NCBI GenBank assembly: GCA_011322515.1
Contig: DRMS01000369.1
Location: forward strand, 1 to 6,655
DNA from: Leucothrix mucor
GTDB lineage: Bacteria; Pseudomonadota; Gammaproteobacteria; Thiotrichales; Thiotrichaceae
DNA: 6,655 nt
Reading direction: 5' to 3'
Part shown: positions 1-6,001 of the stretch, in pieces
Layout of the letters: the number at the start of each line of letters is the position of its first letter
Numbering within the stretch: position 1 is the first letter of the stretch
Position numbers and translations under genes: made by a program
The notes under the pieces: generated by a model
What the model was told of the DNA's origin: nothing
What the model saw: the letters and a program-made list of their open reading frames with translations, nothing else
The model's database searches: none

Positions 1-2
1 AA

Positions 3-272
3 AATGCTGATACCATCATCCTTGGATGCACTCATTATCCTTTTTTAAGTCAGACTATTCGCATTATTGTTGGTAAAGAAATACGGCTAATAGAAACAGG
101 TAGACCCGTTGCACGGCAATTACAGCGCATCCTACAGCAACACTACCTGCTTAATAACTGCGATCATACGGGAGAGATTAGGTTTTATAATAGTAGTCAT
201 CTCCGACAACATAAAAACACAATGCAACAACTATGGTTGGGAAGCATCCAGATTCTGCCTTTGCCAATATAG
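3..272 (+). CDS. murI: Glutamate racemase, C-terminal part (5' truncated by window edge)
   Basis: Glutamate racemase interconverts L- and D-glutamate in the cytoplasm, supplying D-Glu for peptidoglycan precursors. Reading from base 3 gives 89 codons ending in TAG. The fragment contains LGCTHYPFL at its residues 7-15. This is the family's second catalytic cysteine motif (GCTHxP), with the Cys at fragment residue 9 and the adjacent His. It is followed by a conserved ETGRPVARQL segment, typical of the second Asp/Glu racemase lobe (family pattern D/E-x-x-x-x-VA). The tail (FYNSSHL...LWLG) is also as expected for MurI C-termini. About two thirds of the protein, with the first catalytic Cys, lies upstream of the window. 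No T-rich terminator directly follows the stop; the nearest strong hairpin is in the repeat element at 329-430. Family assignment is strong; that the missing N-terminus is intact is assumed. Confidence 0.93.
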   Translation, partial: NADTIILGCTHYPFLSQTIRIIVGKEIRLIETGRPVARQLQRILQQHYLLNNCDHTGEIRFYNSSHLRQHKNTMQQLWLGSIQILPLPI

Positions 273-328
273 TCTTAGGCTCTATTGACATTTGGTTATA
301 TTTTCACTTTTAGGCGGTTTTTTGCTTC

Positions 329-430
329 TATAGACATTCATTTATTAAATTTCCGCACCCTTCGACTCCGCTCAGGGAGCTGTACCCTGAGCGGAGTCGA
401 AGGGTGTAATTATTTATGTGAAAAACTATA
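329..430 (+). repeat. 102-bp MITE-like palindromic element, copy 1
   Basis: The centre is a perfect inverted repeat with 22-nt arms at 356-377 and 385-406 (core CCCTTCGACTCCGCTCAGGG) and a 7-nt loop AGCTGTA (378-384). AT-rich flanks extend the repeated unit to 102 bp, and its ends are the imperfect terminal inverted repeat TATAG...CTATA. Comparison with the second copy (3389-3490, opposite orientation) gives 99/102 identities. The three differences, at 339, 352 and 407, are all transitions. The boundaries are where identity between the copies stops, so this is a discrete mobile unit rather than a simple terminator. No transposase is encoded, so mobilisation would need a factor in trans. The GC-rich core resembles palindromes I recall as widespread in bacterial genomes, some tied to REP-associated (RAYT) transposases; that link is not tested here. 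The TA ends would also fit a TA target duplication as in IS630/mariner MITEs. Confidence 0.85.
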
Positions 431-550
431 TCAAGGCAAAAAATAGCAAAAAGAGGAAGTAATCATCAAATATCAACAGAGGCCGAGGCTACTTCAAGAA
501 AATAACAATCAGATAAAAGGGAGCAAAAGCAAAGCAGTTAATAAATAATG

Positions 551-599
551 TTCTATAATCTATTGACACATTCTTTTATAATTTTGCGCATACTATAAA
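551..599 (+). promoter_or_regulatory. Possible promoter cluster for the DUF3426 gene
   Basis: This AT-rich stretch contains a perfect -35-like hexamer TTGACA (563-568), two perfect -10-like TATAAT hexamers (554-559 and 577-582), and the weaker TACTAT (591-596). No pair has the ideal 16-18 bp spacing: TTGACA to TACTAT is 22 bp, and TATAAT at 577 has no good -35 box at 17 bp. The position, 16-64 bp before the ATG, and the density of hexamers suggest transcription starts here, but the exact promoter cannot be assigned. Confidence 0.3.
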
Positions 600-614
600 A
601 AACCAATTTAATCT

Positions 615-1256
615 ATGTATACACAATGCACACATTGCGGCGCTGTTTTCCGCGTAAAAATGAAAGAATTAACGGTTGCTCAGGGTAAATTACGCTGTGG
701 CGAATGTGATAGCGTGTTTGTTGCAACCGAGACCCTTACGACTACATTACCAAGGAAACTATCTTTAACTAAGGAAGGAATAGAGGAAGATGACATCGTT
801 GACCCCGATGTATTGACACCACAATACAAACGATCAACAGCAAAGTATAAGCTTAACAGCTTACAGATTTTAACAATACTTGCCTTATTATCACTCTTAA
901 TTGCTCAGTTTTTATATGCTAATAAAAACTGGTTTACGCACGAGTTAAAACGCAATCCAGAGCAAGTAAAAATGATCAGTAGAAATATTATTAGCCACCC
1001 TAATGATAATGGTGTGTTGCTTATTTCTGCATCCATTGAAAATAAGGCAGATGATGCCCAGCCTTATCCCTATATTGAGGTTACCCTTTTGGATAATAAA
1101 GAAAACACCATTGCGCTAAGGCGCTTTAAACCTCAAGAATACCTTCAGCACTATTCTGAAAATGAAATTTTTCCTCCAAATAAAGAAGCATCACTGCAAC
1201 TAAAGATAGCTGACCCTGGTAAAAAGGCGACTCGTTTTAATTTTAGGTTTATGTAA
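615..1256 (+). CDS. Zinc-ribbon (MJ0042-type) membrane-anchored protein with DUF3426 domain
   Basis: 213 aa. Residues 1-41 form a zinc ribbon with two CxxC knuckles (C5-x2-C8 and C28-x2-C31), matching the MJ0042-type finger. An acidic linker (about 55-68) is followed by a single hydrophobic helix (about 83-102, ILTILALLSLLIAQFLYA). The C-terminal part (about 105-213) has DUF3426 features: a predicted beta-rich fold with YPYIEVTLLDN and RRFKPQEYL. The expected topology is a cytoplasmic zinc finger, one membrane span and a C-terminal domain outside the membrane. The molecular function is unknown. Genes of this type commonly sit directly before dusB-fis in gammaproteobacteria, as here (86-bp gap). 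The ATG at 615 is preferred because the zinc ribbon begins at residue 5. No convincing Shine-Dalgarno precedes it. The family call is strong; the role is open. Confidence 0.9.
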   Translation: MYTQCTHCGAVFRVKMKELTVAQGKLRCGECDSVFVATETLTTTLPRKLSLTKEGIEEDDIVDPDVLTPQYKRSTAKYKLNSLQILTILALLSLLIAQFLYANKNWFTHELKRNPEQVKMISRNIISHPNDNGVLLISASIENKADDAQPYPYIEVTLLDNKENTIALRRFKPQEYLQHYSENEIFPPNKEASLQLKIADPGKKATRFNFRFM

Positions 1257-1342
1257 TGGCTGATTATCCATAATTCTACTCCCTAGGAGACTGTCCAAGA
1301 ACTAAAAACCTACTGAAAATTTCATTCTAACTGTCGTATTTT

Positions 1343-2377
1343 ATGCTAAATCCACTTTACATCGGCCCTTATAAACTAGCGAGTAATTTATTACTTGCAC
1401 CAATGGCGGGCATTACAGATCGTCCTTATAGGGATATATGCCGTTCTTTCGGCGCTGGATTAACCACAGCGGAAATGATTAGTTCAGATGTTAGTTTATG
1501 GGATTCAAAAAAATCATCAACACGCCTCATATCAAAAGACGAAACAGAGCCTCGTTGCGCCCAAATTGTTGGCACAGATCCTGAAACGATGGCAAATGCG
1601 GCAAAACGCTGTGCAGACCAAGGGATACAGATTATTGATATTAATCTGGGTTGCCCTGCAAAGAAGGTGTGTAACAAGGCCGCTGGATCAGCCTTATTAC
1701 AATATCCAGATCAAGTGGAGGCTATTTTAACTAAGGTTGTCTCAGCCGTTGATATACCTGTTACTGTCAAAATACGTACAGGCTGGTCTAATAAAAACAA
1801 AAATGCATTACAAATCGCTCATATTGCAGAACAATCTGGCATCAGCGCCCTCTCTATTCATGGTCGCACTAGGGAAGAGGGCTTTACAGGAAATTCAGAA
1901 TACGAAACTATCCGCTTGGTAAAACAACAAACATCAATCCCTGTTTTTGCAAATGGTGATATTTCAACTATTCATGACGCTGCTTATATTTTAAACTACA
2001 CAGGTGCGGATGGCTTGTTATTAGGTAGAGTTACCCGAGGAAAGCCGTGGGTATTTGCAGAAATAAATCATTATTTAAAGACAAAAAAAATCCCCTCTCC
2101 CCTATCAACAAACGAACAAATCAAAGCGGCTTTAGCCCACATTTATACCATTCATCGCTATTATAATTCAGTTCTTCGTGTTCGAATGGCGAATAAGCAT
2201 ATAGGTTGCTATTTAAACACTATGAGTACGCAACAGTCTGTCAGTAAAGATATTTTAATTAAAATTTTTACTGCCAAAAATTCTTCCCAGCAACTAGAAC
2301 AATTCTCTAATGCGCTAGAAGAATTAACCAATTCCCCCAAAACCCGCGACTCAATAACAAAGGTAGTAAAATTATGA
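1343..2377 (+). CDS. dusB: tRNA-dihydrouridine synthase B
   Basis: This FMN-dependent enzyme reduces a uridine in the tRNA D-loop to dihydrouridine using NADPH; E. coli DusB acts on U17. At 344 aa it is somewhat longer than E. coli DusB (about 320 aa). The TIM-barrel opens with LLLAPMAGITDRPYR (17-30), an FMN-binding segment. The NLGCP motif at 101-105 carries the predicted catalytic Cys104, followed by KKV and GSALL. Further conserved blocks are VKIRTGW (142-148), IHGRTREEGF (172-181), VFANGDI (201-207) and GADGLLLGR...GKPWVF (221-238), which complete the flavin and phosphate sites. Residues from about 250 form the helical tRNA-binding domain. The reading frame is closed by TAA at 1328-1330, so the ATG at 1343 is the only ATG start before the barrel; its ribosome binding site is poor. 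The stop overlaps the fis start (ATGA), the classic dusB-fis order. The DusB subtype is supported mainly by that context. Confidence 0.95.
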   Translation: MLNPLYIGPYKLASNLLLAPMAGITDRPYRDICRSFGAGLTTAEMISSDVSLWDSKKSSTRLISKDETEPRCAQIVGTDPETMANAAKRCADQGIQIIDINLGCPAKKVCNKAAGSALLQYPDQVEAILTKVVSAVDIPVTVKIRTGWSNKNKNALQIAHIAEQSGISALSIHGRTREEGFTGNSEYETIRLVKQQTSIPVFANGDISTIHDAAYILNYTGADGLLLGRVTRGKPWVFAEINHYLKTKKIPSPLSTNEQIKAALAHIYTIHRYYNSVLRVRMANKHIGCYLNTMSTQQSVSKDILIKIFTAKNSSQQLEQFSNALEELTNSPKTRDSITKVVKL

Positions 2378-2628
2378 ATACCCCCGTTAAACCTTTTACA
2401 CAAGGATCGCTTTCAAACACTACAGAAGATGCAGTAGAGGATTATCTAACATTACTAGGAGAGCAGGATTCTATGAATCTTTACCGCCAAGTAATAGACG
2501 AAGTCGAGCTACCTCTTTTAAAAGCCATTATGAAACATACCCGTGGCAACCAGTCTCGTGCAGCTAACTGTTTAGGCGTTAATAGAGCAACATTACGTTC
2601 AAAATTAAAGCGTCATGGGTTATTATAA
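2374..2628 (+). CDS. fis: DNA-binding protein Fis
   Basis: 84 aa, against 98 in E. coli. Fis is a homodimeric nucleoid-associated protein that bends DNA, activates rRNA/tRNA promoters and stimulates site-specific inversion and excision. The dimer helices correspond to about 16-53 (conserved LYRQVIDEVELPLL). The helix-turn-helix spans about 54-83: MKHTRGNQSRAANCLGVNRATLRSKLKRHGLL closely matches the family (in separate pieces, TRGNQSRAA, LGVNRATLR and KLKRHG). The extreme N-terminus is shorter than in E. coli; that region carries the beta-hairpin that contacts DNA invertases, so invertase activation is uncertain. The start overlaps the dusB stop by 4 nt, with AAGG at 2360-2363 placed 10 nt upstream, implying translational coupling; in E. 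coli, dusB translation is reported to boost Fis output. An unknown gene begins 4 bp after the stop. Confidence 0.96.
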   Translation: MNTPVKPFTQGSLSNTTEDAVEDYLTLLGEQDSMNLYRQVIDEVELPLLKAIMKHTRGNQSRAANCLGVNRATLRSKLKRHGLL

Positions 2629-2632
2629 GTGA

Positions 2633-3214
2633 ATGAATTTATCCACTAGTCAACAACCCGTTGCTGGGCTTTCTGTCCAGCAACAAATAGTGCAAATGCA
2701 CGCCAGCCTTATTGTATTGGTCGTGCAAGTTGCGCAAAACCCTGCCAACAAACAACAGCTTGATGATGTTCTTAAAGTAAGTGCTGATAATGGTTGGACT
2801 GATTTAGTCCGTATTATTAATAAAATTGTCGCAGGTGATCGCTCTACTAGCTTACAATTTAATTTAGATGAAGAAGACTCCGTTATTATCGGAGCTATTT
2901 TAAGCGGAATTCAAAACCCCTCCACTCTCCCTGACCCTGATGCTCAATCAGGTGATTCCACTATGGCAGCTCCTGGCATCGCCCATATGATTATTCAAGC
3001 CAATACAGGCAATACTCAAGCCCTCACTATGTTATCCCTAATGGCGGAACAAATGAGTGTTGCTGGCGGTGATATGCGAAATCTGGGTAGTATTATGAAG
3101 AAGCTACTAGATGGTGAGCGTGACCTTGATATTCTTTGCAAGGGTATGGGAGCTTCTGGAATTAGTTTGGTGCAATCTATATTGGATGAACTTGCTAAGC
3201 TACAGGTACACTAA
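2633..3214 (+). CDS. Uncharacterised 193-aa protein encoded directly after fis
   Basis: I do not recognise a named family. The protein is 193 aa with no signal peptide, transmembrane helix or cysteine-rich motif, so it is probably soluble and cytoplasmic. It appears largely helical. The N-terminal part (about 15-75) has alternating hydrophobic runs (LIVLVVQVAQ). A middle acidic patch (about 76-85, FNLDEEDSVI) precedes a Pro/Asp/Gly/Ser-rich linker (about 95-112). The C-terminal part (113-190) contains NTGNTQALTMLSLMAEQMS, GGDMRNLGSIMKKLLDGERD and CKGMGASGISLVQSILDEL. This section could be a compact helical repeat such as TPR-like or HEAT-like, but that is a guess. The 4-bp gap after fis and lack of a strong own ribosome binding site suggest coupled translation within the dusB-fis operon. 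Composition resembles its neighbours, so recent transfer is not indicated. Purine genes (purH) often follow fis in other gammaproteobacteria; this gene occupies that place. Confidence 0.85.
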   Translation: MNLSTSQQPVAGLSVQQQIVQMHASLIVLVVQVAQNPANKQQLDDVLKVSADNGWTDLVRIINKIVAGDRSTSLQFNLDEEDSVIIGAILSGIQNPSTLPDPDAQSGDSTMAAPGIAHMIIQANTGNTQALTMLSLMAEQMSVAGGDMRNLGSIMKKLLDGERDLDILCKGMGASGISLVQSILDELAKLQVH

Positions 3215-3326
3215 GGAACGAGCACAGGATAACCTCCCAAAGTTCGGCTATCAACTTAAGGCAGGATAAAAAAGTTGCTATGCCCCTCTTTCTCGCTCCT
3301 GAGCACAAAAAAAGTCAAGTATATTA

Positions 3327-3345
3327 AGGCTACTTCGAGTAGCCT
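3327..3345. terminator. Small hairpin, possible weak terminator or RNA structure
   Basis: An 8-bp perfect stem AGGCTACT / AGTAGCCT encloses the 3-nt loop TCG. GTAT (3319-3322) and ATAC (3346-3349) could extend the stem past a 4-nt bulge. It lies 113 bp after the stop of the 193-aa gene. No T-run follows on the + strand. On the - strand the nearest T-run starts about 13 nt beyond the stem, so a canonical intrinsic terminator is not shown. Confidence 0.3.
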
Positions 3346-3388
3346 ATACACTAGACTACATGGATAGGCAGGATGATTGTTTTCAATC

Positions 3389-3490
3389 TATAGTTTTTCA
3401 CATAAATAATTGCACCCTTCGACTCCGCTCAGGGTACAGCTCCCTGAGCGGAGTCGAAGGGTGCGGGAATTTAATAAATAAATGTCTATA
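3389..3490 (-). repeat. 102-bp MITE-like palindromic element, copy 2 (inverted relative to copy 1)
   Basis: The reverse complement matches copy 1 (329-430) at 99 of 102 positions, with identical end points (TATAG...CTATA) and the same asymmetric loop. The loop reads TACAGCT at 3435-3441 here, the reverse complement of AGCTGTA, which fixes the opposite orientation. The stem arms are 23 nt and perfect (3412-3434 and 3442-3464), one pair longer than copy 1. The element sits between convergent genes, where its very stable stem could end transcription from both sides or protect mRNA 3' ends. No T-run follows the stem on either strand, so this is inference. Confidence 0.85.
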
Positions 3491-3549
3491 TGCATCCTTT
3501 CTATCCCTGTAAATGTATTTTTCGAGGGCTAATCTTTTACAAGTAAAAA

Positions 3550-4707
3550 CTACACAAATGGAACCAAAGGACGATTCCAAGGATTTTTTAAGCCCCACCA
3601 ACGCGATGCAACCGTGCCATAAACAGAGCGAAAATCAACACTATGGCGCAGGGCATTTTTACTCAATCGGCGTAAATCAGGATTTTTCCCATAAACACCG
3701 CCACGTACGTGTCCGCCCATGACCAAATGAGCTGCGGCCTCACCATGATCAGTGCCTCGGCTATCATTTTCTGCAACTTGCCGTCCAAATTCAGAGTAGG
3801 TCATCAACATGACATTATTCCACTGTCCGCTACGTTTCATATTTAATGCAAAGGCATGTAGACTTTCCGCTAGCATTTTCAATAGTCTTGTATGTTGATG
3901 GGATTGCACCGCATGGGTGTCAAAATTACCCAGTGTGATTTTATAGACAGGAATATCAACACCACTATTGATCAGGCGAGCAATGGATGCCAACTCTTTA
4001 CCAAATGAAGATCTTGGAAAGTTACGGCTTGGATCATGCGCCCTCACTAATGATTCCTTTAATATTGCGGTTGACTCAGCAACAATACGCTCAGTTTTTA
4101 ACAAATGTGTTAATGAATTATTACTTGTATTACTTGAGCGAGCTTTTAAATTTTGATTGCTATGCACAAAGGCGGCAATATCATTAATTTTCAAACTATT
4201 TGTGTGGTCGCCCAATAGTGGTCCAAGATCAGAGTTAATTGCCACTCCTGTAATATCATGACTAGCACCTAATAAGCTTGCTACCCAACCTTGATCAATT
4301 CTCTGATTATAATTAGAAGCACTATCCCAAATATCCTTAGCACGAAAGTGTGAACGATTACTGCGCGGATAACCAACACCTTGTATCCATGCCATTTCTT
4401 TGCGTTGCCAATATTGTTGCAATGGACGCAGTGAAGGATGCATTGCTAAAGATCGTGTTATAGGCAACATTGATTTTCTTGGAATAGCAATGGTTGGACG
4501 TAATTTGTAATACAGCGGATCTGTAAAAGGAATCAATGTATTTAAACCATCATTACCACCCAGTAATTCAACTAAGACTACGATGCGTTTTCTGCTTGCC
4601 GAAATATTTCTTTCCTGTCCAGCCTGTGCGTTTTCAGAAAGTAAACCCGTTGCTAACGGTAGTGATCCAGCCAGTGAGCTGTATTTTATAAAAGTTCTGC
4701 GTTTCAT
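3550..4707 (-). CDS. DUF1501 family protein with Tat signal peptide
   Basis: 385 aa. The N-terminus has a twin-arginine signal: R3-R4 in KRRTFIK, a hydrophobic stretch (11-23) and a probable cleavage after AQA (29). The protein should be exported folded to the periplasm. Family blocks are VELLGGNDGLNTLIPF (46-61), the HP..L segment (90-94), SHF (119-121), GNFDTH (260-265), TYSEFGR (303-309), GTDHG (318-322) and DFRSVYG (358-364). DUF1501 proteins are related to the sulfatase/alkaline-phosphatase superfamily, so N52/D53, D263/H265 and D320/H321 are candidate metal-site residues (inference). The substrate is unknown. It is the second gene of a pair with DUF1800: AGGAG overlaps the upstream stop, and the ATG lies 10 bp beyond it. 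The start is fixed by this Shine-Dalgarno and the Tat motif. Length is somewhat short for the family (often about 400-450 aa), but no block appears missing. Confidence 0.93.
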   Translation of the reverse strand: MKRRTFIKYSSLAGSLPLATGLLSENAQAGQERNISASRKRIVVLVELLGGNDGLNTLIPFTDPLYYKLRPTIAIPRKSMLPITRSLAMHPSLRPLQQYWQRKEMAWIQGVGYPRSNRSHFRAKDIWDSASNYNQRIDQGWVASLLGASHDITGVAINSDLGPLLGDHTNSLKINDIAAFVHSNQNLKARSSNTSNNSLTHLLKTERIVAESTAILKESLVRAHDPSRNFPRSSFGKELASIARLINSGVDIPVYKITLGNFDTHAVQSHQHTRLLKMLAESLHAFALNMKRSGQWNNVMLMTYSEFGRQVAENDSRGTDHGEAAAHLVMGGHVRGGVYGKNPDLRRLSKNALRHSVDFRSVYGTVASRWWGLKNPWNRPLVPFV

Positions 4708-4714
4708 TAGTAAG

Positions 4715-4719
4715 CTCCT
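4715..4719 (-). promoter_or_regulatory. Shine-Dalgarno AGGAG for the DUF1501 gene, overlapping the DUF1800 stop codon
   Basis: On the - strand AGGAG lies 7 nt before the DUF1501 ATG, and its first two bases are the last two of the DUF1800 TAG stop. Ribosomes finishing DUF1800 would sit on this site, indicating coupled translation and a single mRNA. Confidence 0.75.
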
Positions 4720-6001
4720 ATGTCAGTTGATAAGCTGGATCGGTTAATAAAGTATGTAATTTTTGTGTGTGACTTTGTGATTCCTGTGGTAATTTATTCA
4801 CATTTTTTCTTGCCAATAACCAGTGAACCTTATCATTAACCGATAATTTTGGAACTCTAGCCAAATCACGCTGACTGGCTTTATGTATAAATGAAGACAT
4901 TAAATTAACGCGAATGGGCAAAGTATAGGTATCTATCCATGCTTGACCGCCGAGATACCCCTCTGGTGTGTCGGGCGTCATAATTTTTTGCCCTAAGGTA
5001 TCGCAAAGACTAATAATATGAGCGTTGCTAGGTGGTTTTAAAATTAAAGTACGTAGTGTGCCAACCACTAGCTCTACAGGAGATTTTATTTTTTCTCCAC
5101 GGTGATGCTTTGACCAGAACTCCTCACTGTTTAAAACGCTGATAAGCAAGCTACGAATATCATATTTTGCATGACGGAATATATTCCCCCAGCGTCTTAT
5201 TGTATGAGGGTTAGGGCGTTCATCACTAACAAACTCATACCAAAATTTTGTGGCTATATGCTCTGATAATTGTGGTTTTTGTAGCAATATATCAATAATA
5301 TGATTACCGTTAAAACGCCCCCTGCGTCCCATAAACGTTTTAACACTGTTATCATGCTTATCTTTCTTAAAGACAAAACGTTTATTGCGCCGATCAACTG
5401 TCCAACCTGTAAATGCCTTGGCTGCTCCGCGTATATCCGCCTCGCTATAATTCCCTTCACCTAAGGTATATAGCTCTAAAAGTTCACGCGCGAAATTTTC
5501 ATTAGGCTTACCCACTTTACTATAGTCATTATCCAGATAGATGAGCATCGCGGGGTCACGTGAAACCTCATGCAATAACTGCTTAAAATTTCCCATTCCA
5601 TAACGGCGAAATAATAAATTCTGTTTTAACAGCAAGTTAGGCTGATTAATTTTATTCAAAGAAGAAGTGAAGTGATTATGCCAGAATAACACCATCCGCT
5701 CTGTTAGCGGATAGGGTGTGCGCAACATATTTTGCACAGACCATTCACGTAATGCCCGCTTGTCACGGTTTAATCGCTGATGCAAATAGCGTCTTTGTTG
5801 TGTTGTGGTTTTTGGATTCCACGGTCTCCACTCAGCCAGTTTAGGCGGAGTTAAAACCCATCGGTTAGATGAGCTATAAACGATATGATGTACGCTTTTC
5901 TTTTTAGATAAATTTTGATACCGTCGCAAATCTTTCCAGCGAGCGCCTAATCCCGCACGCATTGATAAATGTCGTGCATCTTGTAAATTAAGTTTCCCCA
6001 T
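4718..6001 (-). CDS. DUF1800 family protein
   Basis: 427 aa, very basic. Family blocks in order: HLSMRAGLGA (11-20) near the N-terminus, PLTERMVLFWHNHFT (98-112), SRDPAMLIYLDN (147-158), KPNENFARELLELYTLG (165-181), YSEADIRGAAKAFTGW (185-200), KIKSPVELVVGTLR (304-317) and PEGYLGGQAWID (346-357). These are the hallmarks of DUF1800, whose biochemical role is not established. No signal peptide or membrane helix is visible, while its partner DUF1501 has a Tat signal; whether DUF1800 is exported with it or stays cytoplasmic cannot be told. DUF1800 and DUF1501 are recurrently adjacent in many bacterial phyla, implying a joint function. The start ATG has GGTGA 7 nt upstream (+ strand 6009-6013). It is the first gene of the minus-strand operon, with a divergent promoter region behind it. 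Confidence 0.93.
   Translation of the reverse strand: MGKLNLQDARHLSMRAGLGARWKDLRRYQNLSKKKSVHHIVYSSSNRWVLTPPKLAEWRPWNPKTTTQQRRYLHQRLNRDKRALREWSVQNMLRTPYPLTERMVLFWHNHFTSSLNKINQPNLLLKQNLLFRRYGMGNFKQLLHEVSRDPAMLIYLDNDYSKVGKPNENFARELLELYTLGEGNYSEADIRGAAKAFTGWTVDRRNKRFVFKKDKHDNSVKTFMGRRGRFNGNHIIDILLQKPQLSEHIATKFWYEFVSDERPNPHTIRRWGNIFRHAKYDIRSLLISVLNSEEFWSKHHRGEKIKSPVELVVGTLRTLILKPPSNAHIISLCDTLGQKIMTPDTPEGYLGGQAWIDTYTLPIRVNLMSSFIHKASQRDLARVPKLSVNDKVHWLLARKNVNKLPQESQSHTQKLHTLLTDPAYQLT

Larger units (their letters stand above)
273..614. other. Gene-free interval between murI and the DUF3426 gene
   Basis: No coding region is supported in this 342-bp stretch. It holds the 102-bp palindromic element at 329-430 and purine/A-rich sequence at 431-545. 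A promoter-like cluster lies just before the next gene. A 10-bp direct repeat, TCTATTGACA, occurs at 281-290 and 559-568, either side of the element. A short tandem hexamer (GAGGCC GAGGCT) sits at 479-490. In many gammaproteobacteria prmA lies upstream of the DUF3426-dusB-fis block. Here murI is the neighbour, so the junction is a plausible rearrangement point (inference). Confidence 0.6.
3215..3549. other. Convergent intergenic region between the fis operon and the DUF1501 gene
   Basis: These 335 bp lie between two gene stops facing each other. They contain a small hairpin (3327-3345), the second 102-bp palindromic element (3389-3490), and a weak AT palindrome TTTTACAAGTAAAA (3535-3548) just past the DUF1501 stop. 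No coding region is supported. Short reading frames that cross the palindrome are by-products of its inverted structure. Confidence 0.6.

Noticed and set aside
1284..1300. AGGAGACTGTCC sequence, considered as a ribosome site for dusB or an IS terminus
   Set aside because: It is over 50 bp from the dusB ATG with an in-frame TAA between, and no paired inverted end or target duplication is visible.
1426..1922. Short reading frames on both strands inside dusB
   Set aside because: They lie wholly within dusB, whose own frame carries all conserved family motifs; the alternatives have no recognisable domains.
329..3490. The two palindromes considered as a CRISPR array or composite transposon
   Set aside because: Only two copies about 3 kb apart, with housekeeping genes between and no transposase; there are no regularly spaced repeats. 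They fit independent insertions of a small element.
3535..3548. TTTTACAAGTAAAA as terminator of the DUF1501 gene
   Set aside because: The stem is only 6 bp, nearly all A/T, with a 2-nt loop and no following T-run; too weak to call.
3398..3601. 67-codon minus-strand reading frame crossing the palindrome
   Set aside because: It is created by the inverted repeat and the end of DUF1501; it has no ribosome site and reads as a repeat-derived peptide. The same holds for the + frame at 3513-3722.
3968..4187. Two overlapping plus-strand reading frames inside the DUF1501 gene
   Set aside because: Antisense shadows of a well-supported gene, lacking ribosome sites and conserved features.
5254..5460. 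68-codon minus-strand frame inside DUF1800
   Set aside because: Out of frame with the complete DUF1800 gene, which has every family block across this span.
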